A stretch of DNA of 64,000 nt from Streptomyces coacervatus (GTDB lineage Bacteria; Actinomycetota; Actinomycetes; Streptomycetales; Streptomycetaceae), in contig NZ_JARHTP010000005.1 in the NCBI RefSeq assembly GCF_029223485.1, positions 124,001 to 188,000 of the forward strand. The letters run 5' to 3'. The notes beneath the pieces are model-generated. The model made no database searches, had not been told where the DNA came from, and saw only the letters and a list, made by a program, of their open reading frames with translations. Positions within the stretch are counted from its first letter, which is position 1. Every line of letters begins with the position of its first letter. Made by a program: the position numbers and the translations under genes. This document shows positions 1 through 9,026 of the stretch, piece after piece.

Positions 1-1
1 A

Positions 2-1387
2 TATGTCCGGTACTGGAACGGTGCGTCCTGGGTGCCGGGCACCAGCCGTCCGGCACCGACGGACGGAGAGTCGCTCGATCCGCCGCCCGGCAGCGCCCCG
101 GCTTCGGTCGAGGAGACGGGACCGCACTTCTTCGACGAGGACCCCGAGCCGCAGCCGGCCGAGGGCCGGCACGGCAGTCGGCCCGAACCCGCGGCCGCCT
201 GGGGCGCCGACAGCTCCCGGCAGTCCGGCTTCGGCGGCGACCAGGACCGCCGTGTCTCCTGGGGCAACCCGCAGTCCGCGGACCCGCGCGTCGCCGCCGA
301 CACCCACTCCCAGCCGGACGGCCATGCGTCCCGCACGGACGGCACGGCGACCATCCCGCCGACGGACGCAGACGCGGACGACCCGGCCTCCGGCGGCACC
401 TTCGTCTTCCGCCGGGCGACGGCGCAGCCCGGCGGGACGGAGCCCCCGGCCGGCGGCGCCTCCGGCATCCCCAGCCCCGCCGGCCCCGCTGCCGACGAGG
501 GCACCATGACGTTCCGTGCGCTGTCCCAGCGCACGGGTCGGCAGGGCGGGGCGCAGGACGGCTCCACGGGGGCGCCCGGCTTCGGCGCGGGCAAGGCGGC
601 CGCCGACCGCGCCGCCGCGGCGCAAGGGCAGCCCCCCGCCGCCACTCCCGCCCCGGCGGCCCCTTCGAGCCCCCAGCAGTCCAACCCGACGATCCCTCCG
701 CAGGGCGGCGGCGCCCGGCCCCCGGCCGGCCAGTCACCCGCCCCCGCCCCCGTCGCCACCCCCATGACCAGTGGCCCCGGCGGCGGTCAGCACTCCTGGG
801 CGCAGCAGGTGCACCGGCTCGCGGGCGCCGACGAGGACCAGCCCGTCGCCCCCTGGAAGCCGCCGGTCGAGGACATCTTCCAGGCGGCCGCCATGCGGCA
901 GGCGGCGGCCCGCCCCGCAGGCCTCGGCAAGCGGCTGGCCGCCCGGCTGCTGGACACCGTCGTCCTCGCGGGCGTCACCGCCGTGGCCGCCGTACCGCTG
1001 GGCGCCAAGGCGGTCGACCACGTCAACGAGAAGATCGACGAGGCCAAGCTCTCCGGCCGGACCGTGACCGTCTGGCTGCTGGACGGCACGACCTCCGTCT
1101 ACCTGGGCATCATCCTGGGCGTACTGCTCCTCTTCGGCGTCCTCTACGAGGTGCTGCCCACCGCCAAGTGGGGCCGCACCCTCGGCAAGAAGCTGCTGGG
1201 TCTCGAGGTGCGGGACATCGAAGGGCACGAGCCGCCGACCTTCGGCGGGGCGCTGCGCCGCTGGCTCGTGTACAGCGTGCCCGGGCTGCTCGGCATCGGT
1301 GTCCTGGGTGTCGTGTGGTGCGTGTTCGACCGCCCGTGGCACCAGTGCTGGCACGACAAGGCCGCGGGTACGTTCGTCACGGGCTGA
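2..1387 (+). CDS. RDD family membrane protein, 5' end cut by window
   Basis: The reading frame is already open at the left edge and begins with YVRYWNGASWVPGTSRP, the tryptophan-rich patch seen at the front of many actinobacterial RDD proteins, so the true start lies upstream. About 270 residues of Pro/Ala/Gly-rich, probably disordered sequence follow. A C-terminal RDD domain comes next: an Arg/Asp pair in GKRLAARLLDTVVL starts the first membrane helix, a second helix follows YLGIILGVLLLFGVLYEV, and the family signature GRTLGKKLLGLEV sits in the loop. The end is FDRPWHQCWHDKAAGTFV. RDD proteins are multi-pass membrane proteins, some linked to ion or solute transport; the substrate here is unknown. 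A second RDD gene follows 89 bases downstream on the same strand. Confidence 0.85.
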   Translation, partial: YVRYWNGASWVPGTSRPAPTDGESLDPPPGSAPASVEETGPHFFDEDPEPQPAEGRHGSRPEPAAAWGADSSRQSGFGGDQDRRVSWGNPQSADPRVAADTHSQPDGHASRTDGTATIPPTDADADDPASGGTFVFRRATAQPGGTEPPAGGASGIPSPAGPAADEGTMTFRALSQRTGRQGGAQDGSTGAPGFGAGKAAADRAAAAQGQPPAATPAPAAPSSPQQSNPTIPPQGGGARPPAGQSPAPAPVATPMTSGPGGGQHSWAQQVHRLAGADEDQPVAPWKPPVEDIFQAAAMRQAAARPAGLGKRLAARLLDTVVLAGVTAVAAVPLGAKAVDHVNEKIDEAKLSGRTVTVWLLDGTTSVYLGIILGVLLLFGVLYEVLPTAKWGRTLGKKLLGLEVRDIEGHEPPTFGGALRRWLVYSVPGLLGIGVLGVVWCVFDRPWHQCWHDKAAGTFVTG

Positions 1388-1476
1388 CCGCATACGACGT
1401 ATGCACCAGCTGAATCCGTACTCCGGACGGCCGTTCGCCGGATGCGGAGCCGGAGGGTTCGCGGTCCACTCGGGCC

Positions 1477-2109
1477 ATGAGCAGCGAACCGCCCCCCGGA
1501 TCCGGCGGGCCGCCGGAAGACGACCCGTTCAGGAAGCAGCCCCCTCCTGGCCAGGGGTCGGGCTCACCGTACGACGCGCCGGAAGGCGGCGGGCAACCCC
1601 CGCCGTACGGCGGCGGTGACGCTTACGGCGGCGTCCCGTACCCCAGCGACCCCCTCGCCGGGATGCCCCCGCTCGCCGACAGCGGCAGGCGCACCCTGGC
1701 CAGGATCATCGACCTGATCCTCGTGGGCATCGTCGTCTGGCTGCTGACCTGGGCCTTCAATGTGCACGAGTACGACGTGAACGCCGACAAGGTCTCCTAC
1801 GCCAAGTCCTTCGGGCAGTCGGTGATCGCCGCCGTGCTCTACATGGGCTACGACACGTATCTGATCAGCAAGTCGGGACAGACGCTCGGCAAGAAGTGGC
1901 TGAACATGCGGGTGGCCGACCTCGAAAACGGCTCCACGCCCTCCGTGCAGACCTCGCTGGCCCGCGCGGCGGTGCTGTGGATCCCGTTCGCGTTCTGCTG
2001 CGCGTGCATCTGGACCGCGATCGCGGGCGGCTGGAGCTACTTCGACCGGCCGTACAAGCAGGGCCTGCACGACAAGGCCGCCAAGACCGTTGTGGTCAGC
2101 ACCAGTTGA
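1477..2109 (+). CDS. RDD family membrane protein
   Basis: This 210-residue protein has a Pro/Gly-rich cytoplasmic head (about residues 1-65) followed by an RDD domain. GRRTLARIIDLILVGIVVW gives the Arg/Asp start of helix 1, SGQTLGKKWLNMRV is the signature loop, and FDRPYKQGLHDKAAKTVVV closes the domain. It resembles the C-terminal half of the preceding RDD protein, so the two are probably an old tandem duplication and may be co-transcribed. The last helix region is Cys-rich (FCCACIW). The ATG start is followed by a plausible N-terminus (MSSEPPPGSGG). The function is membrane-associated, with no substrate known. Confidence 0.85.
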   Translation: MSSEPPPGSGGPPEDDPFRKQPPPGQGSGSPYDAPEGGGQPPPYGGGDAYGGVPYPSDPLAGMPPLADSGRRTLARIIDLILVGIVVWLLTWAFNVHEYDVNADKVSYAKSFGQSVIAAVLYMGYDTYLISKSGQTLGKKWLNMRVADLENGSTPSVQTSLARAAVLWIPFAFCCACIWTAIAGGWSYFDRPYKQGLHDKAAKTVVVSTS

Positions 2110-2118
2110 GGCGGAGGT

Positions 2119-2403
2119 TCAGGATGCGGCGCGCTCGTGCACCGGCTCGGCGGCCACCGCGGCGACCGAGGCCGGTACAGGGGTCTCCTCCTGGGCCGCC
2201 GCGGCGGGCTGCTGAACCGCGACGATCCTCGGCTTCGGCACCGGGGCCGTCATGGCGACCAGGAGTCCGAGAGCGAGTGCCGCGAAGGCGATGACCGCGA
2301 TCCCCACGCCCGAACTCGTCTGCGACAGCAGCAGCATGGCGAGCGTCGAGAAGATCACGGTGCACGAACCGTAGACGAGCTGGGCGGGCGTCGGACGAGG
2401 CAT
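2119..2403 (-). CDS. small membrane protein of unknown function
   Basis: The gene encodes 94 residues. The first 60 contain two hydrophobic segments (LVYGSCTVIFSTLAMLLL and VGIAVIAFAALALGLLVAM) with a short polar turn between them, followed by an Ala/Pro/Val-rich tail. This looks like a two-helix inner-membrane protein with a cytoplasmic tail. It is convergent with the upstream RDD gene (9-base gap) and divergent from the M6 protease gene. No family is recognised. Codon use matches the neighbours, with strong GC at third positions, so it is probably a real gene. Confidence 0.65.
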   Translation of the reverse strand: MPRPTPAQLVYGSCTVIFSTLAMLLLSQTSSGVGIAVIAFAALALGLLVAMTAPVPKPRIVAVQQPAAAAQEETPVPASVAAVAAEPVHERAAS

Positions 2404-2736
2404 GGCAATCGTGTCCTCGGAAGTGGGGGTACACGGGGGTGTCGGCCTGGTTTTCTGCCGATTTCCGGGCAGTCCGCCAACCGACTCTAATCGCGTGCAT
2501 GCCCGAGTGGAACGAACGGTAAGCGTGACCTAACCAACAGTGCCGGTGCACAGGGGGCGCACGGAGTCATGGCGTCCATCAAGTGGACGTTCGAACGCGC
2601 CGGTCAGGGTGTCCGTAAAGCGAACACCGGATCCGCATAGTGCAGTTGTCCTGTTCAAGTCAAGGTCTGTCTTTTCTTACTGCCTTCTAGTCAAATTGCG
2701 TCACTTGACTTGCCACCTTGACCAAGAGGAATTCAA
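2404..2736. other. divergent promoter region with 9-bp inverted repeat
   Basis: This 333-base gene-free stretch lies between the small membrane protein (minus) and the M6 protease (plus) and is less GC-rich than its surroundings. Near the protease it holds CAAGTCAAG (2656-2664) and its exact reverse complement CTTGACTTG (2704-2712), followed by AGAGGA (2723-2728) as ribosome-binding site before the GTG start. The inverted repeat could be an operator or a leader stem. No other gene is seen. Confidence 0.4.
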
Positions 2737-5097
2737 GTGACCCCAAAACCCTGGACGTTCAGAGCAGCCGCGGTCGGTGTCGCGCTCGCAGCCGCCACCG
2801 CCACGTTCTCGACGTTCGCCGTGGCCCAGGCCGCCGGCCCCGCCAAGACCGCCTCAAGTGACCGCCATGACCCGGCGGCGGTCAAGAGCATGCAGAGCGA
2901 CGACCTCGACGGTCCGCTCTCCAAGACCCGGGATGCCCAGCGCCAGGAGGCCCTGAACCAGGTCATATCCGGCAAGGCCCAGGTCAAGGACCGGGGCGGT
3001 TCGCAGGTCGTCCAGCTCGGGGGGAAGAAGAAGGGCGACCGCAAGTACGTGGAACTGGGACGGGAGAAGACCGACAAGATCTTCACCATCCTGGTCGAGT
3101 TCGGCGACAAGACCGACAGCACGTACGGCGGCACGGCGGGCCCGGCGCACAATCAGATAGCCCAGCCCGACCGCACGAAGGACAACTCGACCGCCTGGCA
3201 GGCGGACTACAACCAGCAGCACTTCCAGGACCTCTACTTCGGCACCGGCAGCAACGTCGAGTCGATGAAGAAGTTCTACGAGAAGCAGTCCTCGGGCCGC
3301 TACTCGGTGGACGGCGAGGTCGCCGACTGGGTCAAGGTCCCCTACAACGAGGCCCGTTACGGCAACAACGCCTGCGGCTCCACCAACTGCCCGAGCGTGT
3401 GGAACGTCGTCAGCGACGGCGTGAACGCGTGGGTCGCCCAGCAGAAGGCGGCCGGCAAGTCCGACGCCGACATCAAGGCGGAGCTGGCGAAGTTCGACCA
3501 GTGGGACCGCTACGACTACGACGGCGACGGCAACTTCAACGAGCCCGACGGCTACATAGACCACTTCCAGATCGTGCACGCCGGCGAGGACGAGTCCGCG
3601 GGCGGCGGCGCCCAGGGCAAGGACGCGATCTGGGCGCACCGCTGGTACGCGTTCGGCTCCGACAAGGGCAGCACCGGCCCCGCGAACAACAAGCTGGGCG
3701 GCGCGCAGATCGGCGACTCCGGCATCTGGGTCGGTGACTACACCATCCAGCCGGAGAACGGCGGACTCGGCGTCTTCGCCCACGAGTACGGTCACGACCT
3801 GGGCCTGCCGGACCACTACGACACCACCAACGCCGGTGAGAACTCGACCGGTTTCTGGACGCTGATGTCCAACGGGTCCTGGCTCGGCCGCGGCGAGGAC
3901 ACCATCGGCGATCTGCCGGGCAACTTCAACGCCTGGGACAAGCTGCAGCTGGGCTGGCTGAACTACGACACGGCGAAGGCCGCGACCAGGTCGAAGCGCA
4001 AGCTGGGCGTCGCCGAGTACAACACCAAGAACAAGCAGGCGCTGGTGGTCTCGCTGCCCGACAAGGCGGTCACCACCGACGTGGTCACCCCGGCGCAGGG
4101 CTCCACCCAGTGGTGGAGCGGCAGCGGCAACGACCTGAAGAACACGCTGACCCGGCCGGTCGACCTCACAGGCAAGTCCAAGGCCACCCTCACCCTGGAC
4201 GGCTACTACGACACCGAGGCCAACTTCGACTACCTCTACACCGAGGTGTCGACCGACGGCGGCGCCAACTGGACCCCGATCGACGGCACGGTGGACGGCA
4301 AGGCCATCCCGCGCGACGGCAGCGGCAAACCGGCGCTGACGGGCACGGTCGACGGCTACAAGAAACTGTCGTACCCGCTGGACGCCTATGCGGGCAAGAA
4401 GATCGACCTGCGCTTCCGCTACGAGACCGACAGCGGTGTGGCGCAGAAGGGCTTCGCGGCCGACGAGATCACGGTCACCGCGGACGGCACGGCGCTCTTC
4501 TCCGACAACGCCGAGAGCGCGGACCCGGGTTGGACCGCCACCGGCTTCTCCCGCATCGGCGCGTCCTTCACCAAGGACTACAAGCAGTACTACATCGCCG
4601 AGAACCGCCAGTACGTGTCGTACGACAGGACGTTGAGGGTCGGCCCGTACAACTTCGGCTTCTCGACGACCCGTCCCAACTGGGTGGAGCACTACCCGTA
4701 CCAGAACGGCCTGTTGATCTGGAAGTGGGACACCTCCCAGCAGGACAACAACACCAGCCAGCACCCCGGTGCCGGCCTGGTCCTGCCCATCGACTCGCAC
4801 CCGACGCCGCTGAAGTGGTCCGACGGGACGCTGATGCGCAGCCGTATCCAGTCCTACGACTCGCCGTTCAGCCTGTACCGCACGGACGGCATCACGGTGC
4901 ACAACGCGGACGTCGAGACCCTGATCCCGTCGTCGAAGGGGGTGCCGGTCTTCAACGACCACACCAGCACCTACTACGACGACTCGACGCCCTTCGCCGG
5001 TGTCAAGATCACTGACACCAACACCAAGATCAAGATCGTCAGGGAGGCCAAGGACGGCTCGACGATCAAGGTCGAGGTGGGCCCTGCGGTGAAGTAG
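2737..5097 (+). CDS. immune inhibitor A-type secreted metalloprotease (peptidase M6)
   Basis: The 786-residue protein starts with a Sec signal peptide (a short basic stretch, then AVGVALAAATATFSTFAVAQA). A propeptide-like region of about 80 residues precedes the M6 catalytic domain. The zinc site is HEYGHDLGLPDHYD, with His349, Glu350 and His353 as the HExxH set, followed by the family-typical GLPD. The C-terminal half contains VEG/MAM-like beta-sandwich regions (DGYYDTEANFDYLYTEVSTD, then FSDNAESADPGW). It is an extracellular zinc endopeptidase of the InhA family, probably used for protein scavenging. The GTG start was chosen because it follows AGAGGA and begins the signal peptide. A strong hairpin terminator follows at 5124-5157. 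Confidence 0.93.
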   Translation: MTPKPWTFRAAAVGVALAAATATFSTFAVAQAAGPAKTASSDRHDPAAVKSMQSDDLDGPLSKTRDAQRQEALNQVISGKAQVKDRGGSQVVQLGGKKKGDRKYVELGREKTDKIFTILVEFGDKTDSTYGGTAGPAHNQIAQPDRTKDNSTAWQADYNQQHFQDLYFGTGSNVESMKKFYEKQSSGRYSVDGEVADWVKVPYNEARYGNNACGSTNCPSVWNVVSDGVNAWVAQQKAAGKSDADIKAELAKFDQWDRYDYDGDGNFNEPDGYIDHFQIVHAGEDESAGGGAQGKDAIWAHRWYAFGSDKGSTGPANNKLGGAQIGDSGIWVGDYTIQPENGGLGVFAHEYGHDLGLPDHYDTTNAGENSTGFWTLMSNGSWLGRGEDTIGDLPGNFNAWDKLQLGWLNYDTAKAATRSKRKLGVAEYNTKNKQALVVSLPDKAVTTDVVTPAQGSTQWWSGSGNDLKNTLTRPVDLTGKSKATLTLDGYYDTEANFDYLYTEVSTDGGANWTPIDGTVDGKAIPRDGSGKPALTGTVDGYKKLSYPLDAYAGKKIDLRFRYETDSGVAQKGFAADEITVTADGTALFSDNAESADPGWTATGFSRIGASFTKDYKQYYIAENRQYVSYDRTLRVGPYNFGFSTTRPNWVEHYPYQNGLLIWKWDTSQQDNNTSQHPGAGLVLPIDSHPTPLKWSDGTLMRSRIQSYDSPFSLYRTDGITVHNADVETLIPSSKGVPVFNDHTSTYYDDSTPFAGVKITDTNTKIKIVREAKDGSTIKVEVGPAVK

Positions 5098-5123
5098 TCG
5101 GTATTTGCGCAGGTCAGAAGCGT

Positions 5124-5157
5124 ATCGGCGGTGACCCCTTGGCGGGTCGCCGCCGAT
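5124..5157 (+). terminator. hairpin terminator after M6 protease
   Basis: A 14-bp stem (ATCGGCGGTGACCC with GGGTCGCCGCCGAT, one G-U pair) closes a 6-base loop and is followed by CGTGTTT. It lies 27 bases after the protease stop codon. Confidence 0.75.
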
Positions 5158-5230
5158 CGTGTTTAGGTGCGTCCTGTGCTTCCCTTATTGACACCGACAT
5201 CGACGCCGACTCGCACGGGGGTGTGACTGC

Positions 5231-5575
5231 ATGGCCGCAGGAGGTTTCTGCAAGCTGCCGACAGGCAGCGTGGTGGTGGCACTGAACCTGCCCACGCCCA
5301 CCGCCCACGGCACGGGCTGCGTACGCGTCCTCGTGCACGCCCAGAACCGGGCGCGCGCCCTGACCAGGCTGCGCAATCTGGGCATGCGGGCGGTCTACCT
5401 GCGCGGCAACGCCGCCCCGCCGACCCCCGACGAGATCACCGCGGTCCTGCACCACCCCGACGGCCTCATATGGCGCACGGCACCTGACAACGGTGTCGTG
5501 CCCGGCCCGGAGCTCCCCCAGGAGCTGTGGCACCCCATCAGGGCCCTGAAACGGCGCCCGGCGGCCCCGGCGTGA
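5231..5575 (+). CDS. conserved hypothetical protein
   Basis: This 114-residue protein of no recognised family starts MAAGGFCKLPTGSVVVALNLP and has no signal peptide or membrane segment. It is soluble with a mixed alpha/beta pattern; the middle (HAQNRARALTRLRNLGMRAVYLRGN) looks amphipathic and basic. The ATG at 5231 is the only well-placed start. It is convergent with nicotinamidase, and the two share the hairpin at 5598-5618. Codon use is typical of the region. No function is proposed. Confidence 0.6.
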   Translation: MAAGGFCKLPTGSVVVALNLPTPTAHGTGCVRVLVHAQNRARALTRLRNLGMRAVYLRGNAAPPTPDEITAVLHHPDGLIWRTAPDNGVVPGPELPQELWHPIRALKRRPAAPA

Positions 5576-5597
5576 GCCAGGGCGGGCCGGGCAGGTT

Positions 5598-5618
5598 CTA
5601 GGGCCTTTGCGGCCCTAG
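5598..5618. terminator. bidirectional hairpin between convergent genes
   Basis: CTAGGGCC and GGCCCTAG form an 8-bp perfect stem around TTTGC between the hypothetical gene (plus) and nicotinamidase (minus). The right arm includes the nicotinamidase stop codon. Confidence 0.5.
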
Positions 5619-6205
5619 GCGACCACGGGCTTCCCGGAGAGCTCCACGCCCGCCTCCCGCAGTTCCTCCAGCGCCCGCTCGGTGGTGCCCTCGGCCACCC
5701 CGGCGGTCAGGTCGAGCAGCACCTGGGTGCGGAAGCCCTCCCGGGCGGCGTCCAGGGCGGTGGCGCGTACGCAGTGGTCGGTGGCGATCCCGACGACGTC
5801 CACCTCGCCGACCTCCCTGGCGCGCAGCCAGTCGCCGAGCTTCATGCCGTTCTCGTCGGCCCCTTCGAACCCGCTGTACGCCGCCGCGTACGCCCCCTTG
5901 TCGAAGACGGCGTCGATCGCCCCGGAGGCGACGGCGGGCGCGAAGTTCGGGTGGAAGCCGACGCCCTCGGTGCCCGCGACGCAGTGCGCGGGCCAGGAGT
6001 GCCGGAAGTCGGGGTTGTCGGCGAAGTGGCCGCCGGGTGCGATGTGGTGGTCGCGGGTGGCCACCACATGCTGGTAGCCGGAGCCGCCCGCCTGCCCGAT
6101 CAGCTCGGTGATGGCGGCGGCCACATCGGCACCACCGGCCACGGCGAGGCTGCCCCCCTCGCAGAAGTCGTTCTGCACGTCAACGACGATCAAGGCGCGG
6201 CGCAT
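5615..6205 (-). CDS. pncA: nicotinamidase (isochorismatase family)
   Basis: This 196-residue cysteine hydrolase converts nicotinamide to nicotinate for NAD salvage. The cysteine-hydrolase triad is visible as Asp9 (in VVDVQNDF), Lys103 (FDKGAYAAAY) and Cys145 (GIATDHCVRATA). The metal-binding patch is RDHHIAPGGHF (Asp52, His54, His60). Length is normal for PncA. It lies 155 bases downstream of nicotinate phosphoribosyltransferase on the same strand. The pair therefore carries out the two consecutive steps nicotinamide to nicotinate to nicotinate mononucleotide, and the two genes are probably co-transcribed. Confidence 0.9.
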   Translation of the reverse strand: MRRALIVVDVQNDFCEGGSLAVAGGADVAAAITELIGQAGGSGYQHVVATRDHHIAPGGHFADNPDFRHSWPAHCVAGTEGVGFHPNFAPAVASGAIDAVFDKGAYAAAYSGFEGADENGMKLGDWLRAREVGEVDVVGIATDHCVRATALDAAREGFRTQVLLDLTAGVAEGTTERALEELREAGVELSGKPVVA

Positions 6206-6360
6206 GGTGAGTGTCCTTCTCGACGACGGGGTCGGGGGAGGGGTGCGGGCCCGGCCATTGAACTTCCGAGCCTATTGATTTCCCGGGCGATGCGGGAGGG
6301 GTCGTCACGGGGCGTATCCGGCGGCACCTGCATTAGCTACCCGAGCGCCCGCGCACGTAC

Positions 6361-7698
6361 TCAACTCACCTGTACGTACTCGGTCGGAATGACCGGTTCG
6401 CCCCGCGACAGCTGGGTCGCCGACAGCGGCAGATTGGCGCGCGCGGCCGTGTGCCGGTCGCGTACGACGTCCAGCGGCTCGCGGGCCACGACGTCGCCGC
6501 CCTTGACCAGCTCGACGAGCAGCTGCCGGTCGGCGAGCTCGGTCGGGACGGCTCCCGTGCCGACGACCTCGGCCTCCGCGACCCCGTCCGCGTCCAGGCG
6601 CCGCGCGGCCCACTTGCGGCCCCCGATGGACGTCTTGCCGCCGCTGGACTTCTTCGCGACCGGCACCAGCGGCGCGTTCGGATCGGCGGACTCGGCACGC
6701 GCGACCAGCTTGTACACCATCGAGCAGGTCGGATGCCCGGACCCGGTCACCAGCTGCGTACCGACGCCGTACGCGTCCACGGGCGCCGCGGCCAGCGAGG
6801 CGATGGCGTACTCGTCGAGGTCCGAGGTCACGATGATCTTCGTCCTGGTGGCGCCCAGCTCGTCCAGCTGCTGCCGCACCCGGTGCGCGACCAGCAGCAG
6901 GTCGCCGGAGTCGATGCGTACGGCGCCGAGCTCGGGCCCGGCCACCTCGACGGCCATCCGGACGGCCTCGGCGACGTCGTACGTGTCCACGAGCAGGGTG
7001 GTGCCCCGGCCCAGCGAGTTCACCTGGGCCTGGAAGGCGTCCCGCTCGCGGTCGTGGAGCAGGGTGAAGGCGTGGGCGGAGGTGCCGACGGTGGGGATGT
7101 TGTAGCGGAAGCCGGCCGCGAGGTCCGAGGTGGAGGCGAAGCCGCCGAGGTAGGCGGCGCGGGAGGCGGCGACGGCCGCGAGTTCATGGGTGCGCCGGGC
7201 GCCCATCTCGATCAGCGGGCGGTGCCCGGCGGCCGAGGACATGCGGGAGGCGGCCGCGGCGATCGCGGAGTCGTGGTTGAGGATGGAGAGGATCACCGTC
7301 TCCAGCAGCACGCACTCGGCGAAGGAGCCCTCCACCCGCATGATCGGCGAGCCGGGGAAGTACACCTCGCCCTCGGGGTAGCCCCACACGTCACCGGAGA
7401 ACCGGTAGGAGGCGAGCCACTCCAGGGTGGCCTCGTCGACGATGCCGCGCTCACTCAGGAAGCCCAGGACGTCCGCGTCGAAACGGAAGTTCTCCACGGC
7501 GTCCAGGACCCGCCCGGTACCCGCCACCACGCCGTAGCGCCGCCCGTCGGGCAGCCGCCGGGTGAAGACCTCGAAGACGCTTCGCCGTTCGGCGGTACCG
7601 GCCCTGAGGGCGGCCTGCAGCATCGTGAGCTCGTACTGGTCCGTGAAGAGCGCCGTCGAGGGAACGTCCACCGGCAGCCCAAGGTCCGCTGTGTTCAT
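6361..7698 (-). CDS. pncB: nicotinate phosphoribosyltransferase
   Basis: The 445-residue protein starts [35 protein letters not shown] at the N-terminus, then [15 protein letters not shown] and RIDSGDL in the barrel, and TSDLDEYAI near the phosphate site are NAPRTase signatures. It makes nicotinate mononucleotide from nicotinate and PRPP with ATP. The frame stays open for 62 further codons upstream, but that extension has no family sequence and overlaps clpS, so ATG 7698 is preferred. It is divergent from clpS and upstream of nicotinamidase on the same strand, forming an NAD salvage unit. Confidence 0.92.
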   Translation of the reverse strand: MNTADLGLPVDVPSTALFTDQYELTMLQAALRAGTAERRSVFEVFTRRLPDGRRYGVVAGTGRVLDAVENFRFDADVLGFLSERGIVDEATLEWLASYRFSGDVWGYPEGEVYFPGSPIMRVEGSFAECVLLETVILSILNHDSAIAAAASRMSSAAGHRPLIEMGARRTHELAAVAASRAAYLGGFASTSDLAAGFRYNIPTVGTSAHAFTLLHDRERDAFQAQVNSLGRGTTLLVDTYDVAEAVRMAVEVAGPELGAVRIDSGDLLLVAHRVRQQLDELGATRTKIIVTSDLDEYAIASLAAAPVDAYGVGTQLVTGSGHPTCSMVYKLVARAESADPNAPLVPVAKKSSGGKTSIGGRKWAARRLDADGVAEAEVVGTGAVPTELADRQLLVELVKGGDVVAREPLDVVRDRHTAARANLPLSATQLSRGEPVIPTEYVQVS

Positions 7699-7756
7699 GG
7701 CAACGATGCTAACACCCCTTCGCGTCAGTGTGACGATTTGTGGGGCCCGTGGCAGC

Positions 7757-8074
7757 ATGGGCTGTGTGACGTCACCCGCTCCCCTTGAGATCGAACGCAC
7801 CGAATCGGCGGAGGAGGTCTTCGCCGTACCCGAGCCGGACGTCCCCTGGGTCACGATCGTGCACAACGACCCCGTCAACCTCATGAGCTATGTGACGTAC
7901 GTCTTCCAGACGTACTTCGGCTACACCAAGGACAAGGCCACCAAGCTCATGCTCGATGTCCACCACAAGGGCCGGGCGGTCGTCTCCAGCGGCTCTCGCG
8001 AGGAGATGGAACGCGACGTGCAGGCCATGCACGGCTACGGTCTGTGGGCCACCCTCCAGCAGGACCGGAAGTAG
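7757..8074 (+). CDS. clpS: ATP-dependent Clp protease adaptor ClpS
   Basis: About 105 residues. The ClpS core runs [22 protein letters not shown] (the HNDxxN substrate pocket) to [21 protein letters not shown], where the conserved VHxxG-A-V motif lies. ClpS delivers N-degron substrates to the ClpA/ClpC unfoldase. Two starts are possible: ATG 7757 (MGCVTSPAP) or GTG 7766 (MTSPAP). The frame is open far upstream into pncB, but that part is antisense to pncB and not ClpS-like. It is followed after 12 bases by a DUF2017 gene, an arrangement usual in actinobacteria. Confidence 0.92.
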   Translation: MGCVTSPAPLEIERTESAEEVFAVPEPDVPWVTIVHNDPVNLMSYVTYVFQTYFGYTKDKATKLMLDVHHKGRAVVSSGSREEMERDVQAMHGYGLWATLQQDRK

Positions 8075-8086
8075 CGACTGACCCTG

Positions 8087-8689
8087 ATGCCAGGACACTT
8101 CGAACCGCTCCCCGGCGGCGGCGCGGCCGTCGCCCTCGACGACGTCGAGATCTCCATCATCCGGTCGCTGGCCGTCCAGCTGCTGGAACTCATCGGCCCC
8201 GGACCGGGCGAGGACGCCCCCGACGACCCGCTGGCCGAGCTCTTCGCCGAAGGGCCGAGCGAGCCGCCCAAGGATCCTGTCCTGCGACGGCTCTTCCCCG
8301 ACGCCTACGGCGACCCCGAGGGCACCCCCGGGCCCAAGGAGGCCGAGGAGCAGCAGGCGCACTCCTCCGAGTTCCGCCGCTACACCGAGAACGACCTGCG
8401 CGCCGGCAAGCGCGAGAACGCCCTTGCTGTGGTCCGCTCGCTGGACGCGCTCACGCCGGGCGGCGACGGCGGAGCGGTCCTCGAACTGACCGCCCAGGAG
8501 TCCCGCCAGTGGCTGGGCGCCCTCAACGACCTGCGCCTGGCGATCGGCTCCCGCCTGGAGATCACCGACGAGGACGACACCGACCTCCTCTACCGGCTCC
8601 CCGACGAGGACCCGCGCAAGCCGATGGTGATGGCGTATCTGTGGCTGGGCGGCCTCCAGGAGACGCTCGTCTCGACCCTGATGGTGTGA
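8087..8689 (+). CDS. DUF2017 domain-containing protein
   Basis: This 200-residue soluble acidic protein sits 12 bases after clpS. The start MPGHFEPLPGGGAAVALDDVE and the helical C-terminal half (ALNDLRLAIGSRLEITDEDD, then MVMAYLWLGGLQETLVSTLM) match the DUF2017 pattern found next to clpS in actinobacteria. A role connected with ClpS/Clp proteolysis is an inference from position only; no catalytic motif is visible. The ATG at 8087 is well placed for co-translation with clpS. Confidence 0.8.
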   Translation: MPGHFEPLPGGGAAVALDDVEISIIRSLAVQLLELIGPGPGEDAPDDPLAELFAEGPSEPPKDPVLRRLFPDAYGDPEGTPGPKEAEEQQAHSSEFRRYTENDLRAGKRENALAVVRSLDALTPGGDGGAVLELTAQESRQWLGALNDLRLAIGSRLEITDEDDTDLLYRLPDEDPRKPMVMAYLWLGGLQETLVSTLMV

Positions 8690-9026
8690 CCGGATGTCCT
8701 GAGATGTGATGGTTTGGTGTTCGCTCAGAGGACGCTCAAATCCGGATAACGATCACGTCACCGCTACGGCCGACTGTGTCCGTTTTCTGTCTCGTCTGTC
8801 CCCTTCTCCCTGTGTGATGCGCCACATGTCGCGCAGTCGATCAACATTGCGGCCGTGATAAATCTTCACGACCGCCCGGCGAACACCACCCATGTTTCGG
8901 CCGGGTGCGCCACCGAGCCGACGGATCGCCGGCCAGGCACAACGCTCCATCAATCCGGGGGGATCGAGACCCGATCCGGGGCCGACGAGAGGCCCGGGAT
9001 CGGAATGGAGAAAGGCGCACCACCAC
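8690..9026. other. intergenic, promoter region of permease gene
   Basis: These 337 bases between the DUF2017 gene and the permease hold no convincing gene. The first 180 bases are relatively AT-rich for this genome and end in GTGATAAATCTTC. GGAGAAAGG at 9007-9015 is the likely ribosome-binding site for the permease. No clear hairpin was found. Confidence 0.4.

Noticed and set aside
2854..4962. Very long minus-strand open frame of 702 codons inside the M6 protease gene.
   Set aside because: It is a high-GC shadow: Val/Leu/Arg-rich, no domain pattern, and antisense to an obvious protease.
7699..7884. Upstream extension of the nicotinate phosphoribosyltransferase frame by 62 codons.
   Set aside because: It overlaps clpS on the other strand and shows no family sequence; ATG 7698 gives the normal N-terminus.
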